Source: Antedon mediterranea
Lineage: Eukaryota > Echinodermata > Crinoidea > Comatulida > Antedonidae
Reading direction: 5' to 3'
DNA length: 60,000 bases
Assembly: GCF_964355755.1 (NCBI RefSeq)
Contig: NC_092675.1
Span: 28,608,912 to 28,668,911, forward strand
Below are positions 23,491 through 34,508 of this stretch, piece after piece. Position numbers and translations under genes: made by a program. The notes beneath the pieces are model-generated. The model saw nothing but the letters and a program-made list of their open reading frames with translations. It was not told the DNA's origin and did no database searches. Within the stretch, counting starts at the first letter, position 1. Every line of letters starts with the position of its first letter.

Positions 23491-24877
23491 GGGCGCGTTT
23501 ATACAACACGCTATTACACGCATATTCTACACGCCTACGAAAAGTGTGTTGTATAACAACAAAGGTCGTGTTTATACAACACCCTAAATTTGAACACGGC
23601 TTTAATTTTTAGCGTGTTGTTCGGACCGAGGTCAACCCACCTTAACGTTTGCTGTTATACTAGAAATCACGATACCGTGTTGTACCGGAAGTTTCATCAA
23701 CACGCAGTGCATGCTAGGATAAAAGGTCAAATCGTTGATCGCTTGAATTGAATTGTTGGCTGGGTTGTCAACAAATCATCGTCGCCTCCTCGCTGTCCGA
23801 TGTATTCGCGCGGTTTTTACCGTTTTCATTATTGTATTCGTTCACGTTTGCATTGTTGTTTATTTTGTTCTCGGTTCATTTATATTAATAAAAGTTATTT
23901 TAAGGGTTTCATTGTTTCATCTATACACTATGGAAGAAGATGCCATTTTTGCGATGTTATTTTTTATTCTGTTTGGAGTGGGAAACGATAGTCTATAGAG
24001 GCCTACTACCACTACGAGTTGGCCCTACCAGGCTAGGCGTAAGACGTGGTAGGAGGATGATTGCTGGCAGCAAAGCAGCAATAAATGGGCCCAATCTTGT
24101 TAGACGTCGCAATCGCATGACATTACAACATTACAACACACTTCTCGTAGGCGTGTAGAATATGCGTGTAATAGCGTGTTGTATAAACGCGCCCAAAGAG
24201 ATTCCGTGTAATGAGATTTTAATTGCAAAAAAGGCTACTTGGCTGAATCCTAAAATTTGGTGGATTCCCGGTCGCCGTTACCGTGTTGGAAGTGTCCTCA
24301 GGGTATATTTTGACCTCTCGTTAAAACAGGTCGTAATATCAATCATTGCTAACAAGATTGGGCCCATTTATTGCTGCTTCGCTGCCAGCAATCATCCTCC
24401 TACCACGTCTTACGCCTAGCCTAGTGGGGCCAACTCGTAGTGGTAGTAGGCCTCTATCGTTTCCCGCTCCAAACAGAATTAAAAAAATAACATCGCAAAA
24501 ATGGCACCTTCTTCCATAGTGTAAGATGAAACAATGAAACCCTTAAAATAACTTTTATTAATTTAAATGAACCGAGAACAAAATAAACAACAATACAAAC
24601 GTGAACGAATACAATATAATGAAAATGGTAAAAACCGCGCGAATACATCGGAGAGCGAGGAGGCGACGATGATTGTTGACAACTCAGCCAATTCAAGCGC
24701 GATCAACGATTTGACCTTTTATCCTAGCATGCACTGCGTGTTGATGAAACTTCCGGTATAACACAGTATCGTGATTTCTAGTATAACAGCAAACGTTAAG
24801 GTGGGTTGACCTCGGTCCGAACAACACGCTAAAAATTAAAGCCGTGTTCAAATTTAGGGTGTTGTATAAACACGACC
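23491..24877. mobile_element. TIR DNA transposon, nested palindromic copy
   Basis: Starts GGGCGCGTTTATACAACAC and ends with the complement of GGTCGTGTTTATACAACAC; flanked by ATA (23488-23490, 24878-24880). Two end pairs overlap. 23491-23539 is mirrored at 24146-24194 (a 704-bp unit); 23564-24103 is mirrored at 24349-24877 (long arms). The arms carry a short possible coding start, MEEDAIFAMLFFILFG, which stops after 22 codons, and a basic segment rich in Arg just beyond. The 3-bp duplication and basic N-terminus would suit PIF/Harbinger, but this is a guess. Inserted into Gypsy element D. Confidence 0.75.
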
Positions 24878-24899
24878 ATAGTAGTGTTTCTGTTTGCTC

Positions 24900-25396
24900 C
24901 GGTCTGCTTGAAATCGTTGCTTGGTGTCTGTTGTATCATATGACTTTGGCTGTAGAAGTGTTTTGGCTGTAGGAAGCAGGTTTCATGGTCTTCGTCCCAT
25001 TAGTAATTGAGCGGGTGATAATTTACAGCTTGCTAGTGGTGTAGTTCTGTAATCTAGCAAGGCTAGATTTTTGTCATTGTTCTTCTTCCATAGTCGTTTT
25101 ACTGTCTGTACAGCTCTCTCTACCTCACCGTTTGATTGTGGGTAGTATGGTGAAGAAGTGCTGTGCTGTATATCGTAGTCTTTGCAGAATTTGGTAAACT
25201 CTGCTGATGAGTATTGCGGACCATTATCTGTTCTTATCTTTTCGGGTATCCCGTGCCGACTGAATTGTTTCTTTAGTTGTCTATTACCGTGGAGCTATCA
25301 GTTTTCTGCAAATGGTCTACTTCGATGTACTTTGAGTAGTAATCGATGGTTATTACGTAGTCTTGTCGTTCAAACTCAAAGAGGTCACTTGCTACT
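24900..25396 (-). pseudogene. Gypsy D integrase, core and C-terminal part, decayed
   Basis: Minus-strand homology continues below the previous open frame in shifted frames: EVASDLFEFERQDYVITIDYYS holds the first catalytic Asp. A region near 25180-25270 reads like IRTDNGPQYSSAEFTKFC with the second Asp. SPYYPQSNGEVERAVQTVKRL near 25100 holds the Glu. At least one frameshift lies around 25290. It ends at the TIR element with SKQKHYYD-type sequence. Confidence 0.72.
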
Positions 25397-25831
25397 TCAT
25401 TCCATGGTAATTGGTAATTCTGGTAGTTTATATGATTTAAGTGGTTCAGTGTGTTGACGATTTTGATAGGTATTGCATAGCTGGCAATCCTTGACTAATT
25501 CTTCCACTTGTACGCTCATACCGGGCCAATACAGAGATTCACGTGCCCGCTGTTTGCATTTTACTATGCTCTGATGGGATGAATGTATTTGGTTAAGCAT
25601 GTTTGATCTCATGCTCGGTGGAACGACAATATGCATTCCTTTGTATACTATTCCATCTGCAACTGACAGTTCATCTCTTGCGGTCCAGTATTGCCTAATT
25701 GCATGTGGTGTCTCTTCTTTTGTGTCTGGCCATCCTTTGAGAATCATGCTGTGCAGTTTGTTTAGTTCTTTGGCTGTGCAACTTTGAAATTCAGCATACC
25801 TGACTGGTGATACTGCTATGTAGTCTGTCAT
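25397..25831 (-). pseudogene. Gypsy D integrase N-terminal zinc finger region
   Basis: A 144-residue minus-strand frame. Residues ~80-125 contain H-S-S-H...CKQRARESLYWPGM...CQLC, the HHCC finger of retroelement integrases, preceded by IVYKGMHIVVPPSMR. The Met at 25831 is not a true start: homology continues upstream (DALSRANLPDTEPD) after a frameshift near 25930 that separates it from RNase H. Confidence 0.8.
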
Positions 25832-25884
25832 GTTAATTGTGATCGGTTTGATATCTGGTTCTGTGTCTGGTAAGTTAGCACGGC

Positions 25885-26229
25885 TTAATGCGTCACCGAT
25901 CGCAATTTCTTTGCCTGGTCTGTAGTTACATTAAGGTCATACGGTTGTAGTCTTAACAGCATGTTTTGAAGTCTCATCGGGGCGGAGAGTATTGGTTTTG
26001 AATATATAGCTTGCAGTGGCTTGTGGTCACTTTCTATTGTTACTTGGTTTCCAAACACATAGTGATGAAACTTCTTGCAACTGTGCACTATTGCCAGCAT
26101 TTCTTTTTCTATTTGTGCATATCTGCACTCTGTTGGGGTTAGTGCTCTTGAAGTGTATGCAACTGGATGTCCTTCTTGCAATAGCACACCACCCAGCGCA
26201 TAGCTGCTTGCATCACATTGTATGGTCAC
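25885..26229 (-). pseudogene. Gypsy D RNase H
   Basis: Begins just after a TAA that interrupts the RT-RNase H linker (TTPVLA, stop, EVTIQCDASS). The catalytic Asp is in CDASSYALGG, Glu in QIEKEMLAIVHSC, and Asp in IESDHKPL. The distal YRPGKE segment is in another frame. RNase H removes the RNA strand after first-strand synthesis. A few codons of the linker seem deleted at the stop. Confidence 0.83.
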
Positions 26230-26232
26230 TTC

Positions 26233-26881
26233 TTAAGCTAGCACAGGTGTAGTGCTGCACATTTGTAGTAACTTGTCAAAGCTTTGTTGTTGGGGCTTGT
26301 CCCAGTAGAAGTCTATATCTTTGCTAGTAACTTTTCTGAGTGGTGCATCCACTTCACTAAGATTAGGTATAAATTTTGCCAAGTATTGTATCATACCCAG
26401 GAATCTTCGTACCTCTTCTTTTGATTGAGGCATTGGCATCTCAGTTAGAGCCTTTATCTTATCTGGATCAGGTTGAAGACCATCTGTTGACAAGATATGA
26501 CCAACATATTTGACTTTGTGTTTCTTCACTTGACATTTTGAAAAGTTTAGCTTTAGGTTCCAATTGGTAGCTCTGTCTACTACCTTTCTCATAATTTCAT
26601 CGTGGTGTGTCTCATCTCTGCCTGCAATTAGTATATCGTTCATGACTGCTCTAGCACCTTCAATTCCCTCTAACATGTTATCCATTATCTTTTGAAAGAC
26701 TTCTGGTGCACTCTTTATCCCAAATGGTAATCTTAGCCATCGGTACCGTCCTATTGGGGTGTTAAACGTTGTCACCAGACTAGATTCGTAGTCCAGCTCA
26801 ATTTGCAGGAATCCAGACTTTGCGTCAATAACTGAGAAAATCTTTGACCCTGCTACTGAAGCTACTATTTTTTCGACCGTT
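26233..26881 (-). pseudogene. Gypsy D reverse transcriptase, main part
   Basis: Minus-strand frame with IGRYRWLRLPFGIKSAPEVF (fingers/palm), then AVMNDILIAG at the YxDD position, where the first Asp is Asn, so the active site is probably dead. HKVKYVGHILS and VRRFLGMIQYLAKFIP follow. Upstream of the first Met (26775) the same frame continues through VIDAKSGFLQIEL to 26876, where the 171-bp insertion starts, so the Met is not a start. Confidence 0.85.
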
Positions 26882-27052
26882 AATTTCTTCTAATTGTGTT
26901 AATTTGATAATTTTAGGTTCAATTTTATATTTTCTTTTGTCCATTTATATACTGTATTTTGTTTACATTTATGTAGTTAAGAACTGAACCACTTTGGAAA
27001 TCAGTACATTGTATTGAAAGTGTATTTCAGAATAAAGAAAGATTAAATGAAT
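26882..27052. mobile_element. 171-bp insertion with 6-bp TSD
   Basis: Splits the Gypsy D RT frame. ACCGTT occurs on both sides (26876-26881 and 27053-27058) and the RT protein reads on across it. The insert is AT-rich, starts aatttcttct and ends taaatgaat. It has no clear inverted repeats or RNA promoter boxes. Its class is unknown. Confidence 0.75.
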
Positions 27053-28450
27053 ACCGTTGGAATTGGATAGTGTTTTCTTCTGATTGCTTTGTTTAGATTC
27101 TTAGGATCAGAGCAGATTCTTATTTTGTCGCCTTTGACTACAACTACCATAGAACTGACCCAGTCAGTGGGCTCTGATATTTTAGTGATATGTCCATCTT
27201 TTTCCATCTCAGTCAACTTATGCTTTATCTGCTTTTGTAAGGCAAGTGGTTGTTTCCTTGGACCGTGCACTACTGGTCTAACATTAAGGTCAATTTTCAG
27301 TGAATATTTCCCTGGTAGTGTGCCAGTTGTCTTTCTTAATTGAGGATAGTCATTGATGCTGTTTATACGCTGTATCAGCTGCAGTTGTTTGCTTGCTGCT
27401 CCTGATAAGATTGGTACTTTATCAGTTTTCACAACATAATACATTATGTCAACTGTACATTTCTTGTATGTGGTTGGTAATGTTATACAACCTTTCACTT
27501 CTAAGGCGTGACTGGTATACGACTGAAGTTTTAAGCTAGTTGGTTTTAACTTATGATTGAGTTTCTTATTCTTAACCCAACTATATGACACGATGCTTGC
27601 CGCTGCTCCTGTGTCGATCTGAGTGCGCACTGGCTCTCCATCCACTATCACGGTTTCATGCCATTCACTATTAGATGTTTTTCCAATAGCATTTATCACA
27701 TCGATTAGATGCTGATATTCATCCTGACTTTCAGTGTCACTGTCGGTTTCTGCGTACTGTTCTTCCACTTGGTGAGCACCTTTAGGATTGGTACCCTTCT
27801 TTCTGCAGACTGCTGCAAAGTGGTTAAACTTATGACATACAGCACACGTTTTGCCTTTAGCTGGGCATTTATTATGTGTGTTGTCGTAGCCGCATTTAGT
27901 GCATTTATTGTTTCTTGGTGACGTTTTATTGTACTGTTTTGGCCTTTGTTTATAGTTTGACCTTTTCCTAACCTCATGTATTTTTGCGTCTTCATCTTTG
28001 TTTATTATTACTTCCATACTTTCTTGTGATGTTTCATAATTCTGACCTATGGTTATGGCTTTGTCTAAGGTCAGTTCATCGCCAAGATCTAGACATTTTT
28101 CTTTGACCTTTGAGTGCAGGGCGTTGCAGACAATAGAGTCTCTTAATATTCTATCTTCTTCTTGGTAATTACAGTCCTTTACTAAAACTCTCAGGTCTGT
28201 GACAAAATCATCAAATCTCTCACCTTCTAATTGTTTCCTTCTGTGGAAATTTACTGTAGCCCTTATAGTATTCTTTTTAGGTGCTACATATGCATCAAAT
28301 TTAGCATACACGCCGTTGAGAGTTTCGTTTTCTGCTGGTCGATCACCTTCGGCTCGTGCCCACGTGAATGTACCATATACTTCTCATCCTTTGTCGCCGA
28401 TGTAGGTCATCATATAATTGACCTTTTCCACTTCGCTCTTTGTTGCGAGT
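27053..28450 (-). pseudogene. Gypsy D gag (C-terminal), protease and start of RT
   Basis: A 422-residue minus-strand frame from 28311; homology extends upstream to 28450 past a TGA near 28384. Capsid-like helices run to residue ~100. Two zinc knuckles follow at residues 137-149 (CTKCGYDNTHNKC) and 156-169 (CAVCHKFNHFAAVC). The protease Asp is in QIDTGAAASIV (residues 231-241). The start of RT runs from ~336, with GHITKISEPTDWVSSMVVV and KIRICSDPKNLNKA. It ends at the 171-bp insertion. Gag, protease and RT in one frame is common in this Gypsy group. Confidence 0.87.
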
Positions 28451-28455
28451 GGGCC

Positions 28456-29361
28456 TGTCACACCAAAATCAGTCCGGGCCAAAATCGGTCCGGTGGACCA
28501 GTTTTGGCTGCCAAAATCAGTCCGGGAGACCATTTATGGCTGCCAAAACCTGTCCGGCCGGACCAATTTTGGCCGCCAAAACTGGTCCGGCCTGGATAAA
28601 ATCGGTCCGGGCAGTAGGACTGTTTTTGGCCGTCCGGTCTTACAAATATATGGTGCGCAAAATGAGTCATAATGTATATATCATTTAAAAAAAGGCCATG
28701 ATTAGTCATTATTGAAAACTACGGGGATTTATTTGTTATTTTAATATTATAAATTAAGCTTGTTTTTTTTATTATCATTATTAGTAATAGTAGTAACTCA
28801 TCAATAATTAATACTAATTGTTAAGCTTTTTGTATACAATATGTATCTCTGCCTGTTTTTAATCCATTTTTTCTTTTTTAACATCTTCGTTTCCCCATGA
28901 TGTTAAAAACAATTTAATTTATTAATTAGTTATGGTTAATCAATCAATATATCAATTCAATACAATTATTATAAAACAATTATCCAATATTGATTAGGCT
29001 GAGGAAGGAAAAAGGCCTCAATCATAAATAAAATCTAGCTGGCAATATCAGCGTCTCATACCCGTTCATGTGAGTGTGTGGCAGGCCGAAATATGAGTGA
29101 ACACCTAAGTCATGTTTTTAGATAAAATACATTTATTTATAGTATTTATCCAACAAGATAACTTACTAATATATATCATGGGATATTTTTCTAGCCATAA
29201 ACAACTTAAAACAGCATCATAGGCCTAGTAATTCAATTAAAATCGACAGAAGAAAAGCCCGGACCGATTTTGGCAGTGGCGGACTGCTTTTGGCCACAAT
29301 TTTAGAGCCAAAACTGGTCCGGCCGGACCGATTTTGGCCCCGGACCATATTTATCGTGACA
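28456..29361. mobile_element. DNA element with GGTCCGG-rich subterminal arrays, in Gypsy D gag
   Basis: The terminal inverted repeats are short (TGTCAC at both ends; 11 bp if the flanking ggcc is included). The gag frame reads on across the insertion, and GGCC at 28452-28455 and 29362-29365 fits a 4-bp target duplication. The first ~180 bp hold about eight words like ccaaaatcggtccgg or its complement; the last ~110 bp hold about five. The middle is AT-rich with no long frame. The design resembles non-autonomous elements whose ends are clusters of transposase sites. The superfamily is unknown. Confidence 0.78.
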
Positions 29362-29366
29362 GGCCC

Positions 29367-29461
29367 TTAAATGTAAACTCACAGTGTTGTTTGAAACGTT
29401 TCCACTCTTTATTTAAGTCTGTGGCTGCCCAATTCATTGTAGGTTTGTGGACTTTATCCAT
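29367..29461 (-). pseudogene. Gypsy D gag N-terminus
   Basis: Starts with ATG at 29461 (MDKVHKPTMNWAATDLNKEW), about 50 nt after the LTR, and reads to FTFKG where the DNA element cuts in. The remainder follows at 28450 (LATKSEVEKVNYMM). Confidence 0.78.
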
Positions 29462-29514
29462 TTTGGTTTATTTCGTTCTATAAACTAGAAAAAATATCCT
29501 ACTTTCTAACACCA

Positions 29515-29625
29515 TGTAACGTATTAAATGTGCACATCGACATCACGTTGTAAGAGGAATTTATAGACGAACAAACAAACTGAATACATAAGTATATAGA
29601 GGGCGCATCCCATAAATATCTAACA
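29515..29625 (-). repeat. Gypsy D 5' LTR, 111 bp
   Basis: On the minus strand it begins TGTTAGATATTTATGGG and ends TACGTTACA, followed by TGGTGTTAGAAAG, a probable primer site. At 111 bp it is short for a Gypsy LTR. The bases outside it are gtcac (29626-29630). Confidence 0.68.
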
Positions 29626-29696
29626 GTCACTAGTAGTTTGGTTTATACAAATAAGCACAATTATATAATTTATACATTTACATATATTGAATCCAC

Positions 29697-29837
29697 ATGA
29701 ATTGTTTTATCTGCTGTATGAACGTTAATTCTGATTTTAAAAAATGTATCAATTGCAACAATATTTCACACAATCTATGTTGTAATGATGACAGCTGGCT
29801 GTGCATTGACTGCACAACCATTTTGTTTAAGAAATAA
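29697..29837 (+). pseudogene. PHD-like Cys-rich N-terminal module of LINE A
   Basis: A 46-codon frame starting MNCFICCMNVNSD, too short for the usual ORF threshold. The Cys/His spacing CxxC...CINC...H...CC...WLCIDC matches a PHD-type zinc finger, known from the N-terminal protein of several CR1/L2-like LINEs. After the stop at 29835 the next frame continues into the endonuclease lead (DHNINLNSLQPLTLD), so a frameshift probably split one longer protein. Confidence 0.6.
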
Positions 29838-29872
29838 AACACTTCTTTGACCACAATATTAATCTAAACAGT

Positions 29873-31086
29873 TTGCAGCCTTTAACTTTAGATCCTTTTT
29901 GTATTTCATTAAACAATAAACTTAATGATGACTCTTTACTTTTAGATAACAATGATCCGTGTAATTATAACCTTATTGATGCTTTTAGGCCTAATTCAAA
30001 AATCACAAATATGTCTTCCTCATTTAGCATTTTTAATATGAATTCTCGCAGCCTTGTTAATCATTTTAATGATATAACGGACTTTATTAGTACCTTAAAA
30101 CATAATTTTTCTGCAATCTGTTTCACTGAAACCTTTTTTAATAATAACAAAACTTTTTTTTCTTTTTACAATATTCCAGGTTATACTTTATTGCATTCTT
30201 CTAGAACAAACAGAGCAGGGGGTGGCGTTGCCATATACTTAGACCAAAGATTTCAATATTCTGTTCGCAGTTATCTTTCTTCTATTATTTCTGAATCTGC
30301 CGAATCAATTTTTATCGAAGTTAAGACCGAGGCGAGGAATATTATTTTAGGTGTAGTTTACCGCTTACCCGAGTCATCATTATAGCCTACCTTCAATTCA
30401 AACGTATCCATTCTTTTAGACATAATAATAATGAAAATAAAATCTCATATATTACTGGGGATTTTAACATTGATCTTTTAAAATCAAACACTCATAAACA
30501 ATCATCCGAATTTTTGAGAAATATGTTTAAATTTAATTTTTACCACCTCATTGACAAACCTAAGCGAATAACAACTACAACAGCCACACTTATTGACAAC
30601 ATATTTTGTAACAATGTTTATGACAAAATATCTCCAGGAATTGTTTACTCTGACATCTCTGATCATTTTCCAGTGTATTCTATTACTTATTCTGAAGCTG
30701 TACATGCTTCTCTTAATGATAATAACAAATACGTTTGCTTCAGGAAAATAAATGATCAAGCTATTTCTTCTCTTGCAAATGACCTTCAAGAATCCGTTTG
30801 GTCCGATGTTTACAAAATGAAAAGTCCAAATGATGCCTATAACTTATTTTCAAAATCTTTTTCCAAACTATACGATACTCATATAAAAACAGTCAGGTGT
30901 AAACGAAACATCCGGAAGGAAAAGAAACCTTGGATTACAACTGGCATTATCAAATCTATTGATAAAAGAAACAGACTTTATAAAAAATATATTAAAACCA
31001 AAAAAGAGTCGGACAGAAACAAATACACACAATATAGAAACAAGTTGACTCATTTAATCAAAATTAACCGTAAAAAAACATTATAA
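29873..31086 (+). pseudogene. LINE A AP endonuclease and linker
   Basis: Frame 29873-30385 has FSIFNMNSRSLVNHF, CFTETFF (catalytic Glu) and the conserved AGGGVAIYL and VVYRLP. A break of about 100 bp holds GDFNIDLLKS in another frame. Frame 30514-31086 has TLIDNIFCNN and SDISDHFPVY (catalytic Asp-His), then a basic linker with KRNIRKEKKPWITTG. The endonuclease nicks the target DNA to prime reverse transcription. Confidence 0.8.
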
Positions 31087-31770
31087 TGACAAATTCAATT
31101 CCCTTAAAGGCAATATTCAAAAGACCTGGCAAACCATCAATACAGTCTTAGGACGCAATACTAAAAACAAACTACCTTCCCATTTTATACACAACGGATC
31201 CAATCACTGACCCACTCACCATTGCGAATTCTTTTAATGACTATTTAGTAAACATCGGGCCAAACATTTCTAAGACAATAAAAACATCTACTAACCAGCA
31301 TTTCACTTCCTTCCTCAACGCACCTATCAAAGATTCTTTTTTTTTTTGCACCCACGTCAGAAGAAGAAATTGAAAATATTATCAACAATTTAAAAATTAA
31401 CAAAAGTGCAGGCTATGATGATATATCTAATAAGCTTATTAAAGCTATTTCCAAATTTATTTCTAAACCATTATCTTATATTTTCAACTTGTGCTTTTCT
31501 GAAGGAATTTTTCCTGACTTACTTAAAATTGCCAAGGTGGTTCCTATCTTTAAAAAAGATGATTTTCATTCATTTAGTAACTACAGACCCATCTCTTTAC
31601 TACCTTGTTTTTCAAAAATCCTTGAACAGCTAACCTATGATAGATTATTTAATTTTCTCACTAAACACAGCATTCTTCACGATCGTCAATATGGGTTTAG
31701 AAAGGGATACTCAACTGATCTTGTGCCTATGAATATATCGATAGTCTTAACAACAAATATTCAACACAAG
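31087..31770 (+). pseudogene. LINE A reverse transcriptase, N-terminal half
   Basis: Homology in shifting frames: NISKTIKTS, then NKSAGYDDISNKLIK, IFPDLLKIAKVVPIFKK, NYRPISLLPCFSKILEQLTY and RQYGFRKGYSTD up to ~31730. The catalytic FADDT half is absent; the sequence changes to LINE B instead. A T-rich stretch at 31336-31349 is part of one frame break. Confidence 0.78.
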
Positions 31771-31797
31771 ATTATTCATTTAGTATCTTTCACTTAA

Positions 31798-32914
31798 ACG
31801 CACGCAGCCTTGTTAAACATTTTAACGATATCAATGTATGCGTAGGTGCTATTAACCATGAATTCTCAGCACTATGCTTCACCGAAACTTTTTTTAATCA
31901 TAATACGCCCTTTTCCTTTTATAGTATTCCCAATTATAACCTTTTGCATGTTCCACGAGCTGATAGACCAGGAGGAGGCGTTGCCATTTACCTACACCAG
32001 AGATTTAAATATATTCTTCGCCTTGATTTATCATTTATCATTACTAATGGTTCGGAATCTCTTTTCATTGAAATCGATGCACAACCCAAAAACATAATCC
32101 TTGGAGTAGTATATCGTTTGCCTGAATTATCCATCAACACATTTAATAAAGATATCTCTAATTTAATTGACACCATTAATAATGAGAAAAAAACAGCATA
32201 TATTTCAGGAGACTTTAATATTAACTTGTTAAATTCTAAAACACACAAAGGAACTTCTGATTTTGTTAATACTTTATTTCAATCAAATTATTATCCTCTT
32301 ATTACTAGGCCAACTAGAATTACGCGTAATTCTGCAACTTTAATTGACAATATTTTTTGTAATAATCTATACGATAACATTTCTTCCGGAATTCTATATT
32401 CGGACATCTCGGATCACTTTCCTGTTTTCTTGTTAATACATAAATCAGAACCTCTCCAACACCTGAAACCAAATTCAAAATATATATACATAAAAAAGTC
32501 AATGATATTTCAATTTCTGCCTTAAGTAATGATTTGTCAAATGTGGACTGGACTAGTATTTATAACTCCAATGAACCCAATGAGGCATACGCATTATTCA
32601 ACGACATATTTAGTACATTATATAATAACAACATTAAAACCACTCGTTCCAGACGCAATATTCGGAAAGAAAAAAAACCTTGGATAACTAAAGGCTTAAT
32701 TAAATCTATCGACAAAAACACAAATTATATAAAACATTTCTTATATCTAAAAAGCAAAAGGACAAAGATAAATATGTTAAATATCGAAATGTATTTACCA
32801 AAATCCTTCGTACTGCCCAAAAGAATTACTTCAGTGACAAATTTGAATTCCATAAAAATAACATCCAAAAAACTGGCAAACAATAAATGGAGTCCTTGGC
32901 AAGAAATCTCGTAA
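31798..32914 (+). pseudogene. LINE B AP endonuclease and linker
   Basis: FHLNARSLVKHFNDI, CFTETFF, PGGGVAIYL, IILGVVYRLPELS, AYISGDFNINLLNS and SDISDHFPVFL show the endonuclease core (Glu, Asp-Asn, Asp-His). Breaks occur near 31940 and at 32525; the linker continues at 32534 with RNIRKEKKPWITKG. About 60-70% alike to LINE A by eye. Confidence 0.8.
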
Positions 32915-33032
32915 ACCGTTTCCTTCTCACTTTATTAACAATGACATTGAATTAAATAATCCTCAACAAATTGCAACTGAATTCAATAATTATTTTACTA
33001 ATATAGGGCCAAATTTAGTTAACAAAATACAT

Positions 33033-34508
33033 GTGTCGGATAATGATAATTATACTTCTACCCTACCTCGTCCATGTGTGCACTCTCTCTTTCTTAGTCC
33101 AGTAACCGAACATGAAGTTGTCAGTATAATACTTTCCCTCAAAGATAATAAATCTACTGGGTTTGATGGGTTTTCCAATAAAATTATTAAACGTGTTTCT
33201 AATTTTATATGCAAACCCTTAACTCATATTTTTAATACTTCTTTTCAAACCGGTATTTTTCCAGATTCTTTTAAAATAGCTAAAGTCATCCCTATCTACA
33301 AGAAAGAAGATCCTCATCATTTCAATAACTACAGACCAATCTCCCTACTTCCTTGTTTCTCAAAATTAATTGAAAAAATAATGCATAATCGCATTTCTTC
33401 CTTTTTAACTAAACATAACATTTTATTTAAAGGCCAATATGGTTTCAGGAAAAAGTATTCAACAGATCTTGCTTTATTAAATATTTTTGACAAAATTACA
33501 ATTGCCCTGAGTAAAAATGAGTTTTCTGTTGGCATTTTCCTTGATTTATCTAAGGCCTTCGATACTATTAACCACGATATTTTAATTCATAAACCTTCAA
33601 ATTACGGTATCAGAGACCTTCCTTTAAAACTAATTAAAAGCTACCTTTTCAATCGTGTTCAGTTTACTTCCTTAAATAATTTTAACTCTTCCTATTCCCG
33701 TTTAACCTGTGGTGTTCCCCAATGATCGATTCTTGGACCACTCTTATTCTTGATTTTTGTTAACGATATACCAAACAGCTCTAAATTACTAAATTTTATC
33801 TTATTTGCTGACGACACAAATATTTTTTTCTCTCATCCTAAATTAAATACCTTGTTTAAAATTGTCAATGATGAGTTACTTAAAGTTTCAAATTGGCTCA
33901 AACACAATAAATTAACTCTTAATACATTCAAAACGAACTATATAATATTTTCTAAACGTAACATTTCAAATTCTTTAAATGAACAAATATACATTGATAA
34001 TAAAATGATCAAACGAGTTAATGAAACACAATTTTTAGGAGTAACCATAGATGCCTCTCTGACTTGGAAACTACATATAAATAAAATCAGTAATCTAGTT
34101 TCTAGAAATGTTGGAATATTGAACAAATTAAAACATATCTTCCCTTACCTTTCTTATGCCAATTTATGTTGGGCAATTATTCTAGATAAATTTAATACGT
34201 TATGCCCCTGGACAAGTCAAGAGAAAACCCAAATAGACCGCCTTTTTAAACTACAAAAACGTGCACTTCGGATTTGCGCGGGAGAATCATTTAGAGCCCA
34301 TACAAAATTACTTTTTAAAAGATTTAACGTTTTAAACATTTATGATTTAAATAAATTACAAGTTGCCTCATTTATGTACCGTTTATCTAACAATTTACTG
34401 CCTTCACATTTTAGTGCTTTATTTAGAAGAATTGACGAACGCCATTCCTATAAAACCCGATCCTCTGTTAACAATTATATCCTTGATAATTTAAATGTTA
34501 AGGCTTGA
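33033..34508 (+). pseudogene. LINE B reverse transcriptase and C-terminus
   Basis: Fingers and palm: NKSTGFDGFSNKIIK, NNYRPISLLPCFSK, LDLSKAFDTINHDIL (motif A, first catalytic Asp). The conserved GVPQGS motif is broken by TGA at 33723-33725 (GVPQ, stop, SILGP). After it FADDTNIFFSH (motif C, catalytic Asp pair), NETQFLGVTID and the C-terminal RALRICAGESFRAH are intact. It ends in a stop at 34508 although homology to the family C-terminus (FGPKLW) continues to ~34640. Confidence 0.85.

Larger units (their letters stand above)
24881..29625 (-). mobile_element. Gypsy element D, minus strand, with two insertions
   Basis: The minus-strand order is 5' LTR (29625-29515), gag, protease, RT, RNase H, integrase. 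The 3' end runs under the TIR element at 24877 and a little beyond 23490, where it is lost; no 3' LTR was found. Gag is opened by a DNA element (28456-29361) and RT by a 171-bp insertion (26882-27052). Further damage: a stop in gag near 28384, a stop between RT and RNase H, and frameshifts before and within integrase. The catalytic RT box is also changed. Confidence 0.88.
29640..31770 (+). mobile_element. LINE A (CR1/L2/Jockey-like), 3' incomplete
   Basis: Contains a small Cys-rich module, an AP endonuclease and the first half of a reverse transcriptase, then passes at ~31740-31770 into a second LINE copy of the same family at its endonuclease start. Codons are frameshifted at several points. 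The clade is judged only from motif style (FADDT-type RT in its siblings, PHD-like N-terminus) and is tentative. Confidence 0.8.

Noticed and set aside
23094-23612. 172-residue plus-strand frame
   Set aside because: No recognisable domain; it overlaps minus-strand Gypsy D and the TIR element end, and the composition is that of AT-rich chance reading.
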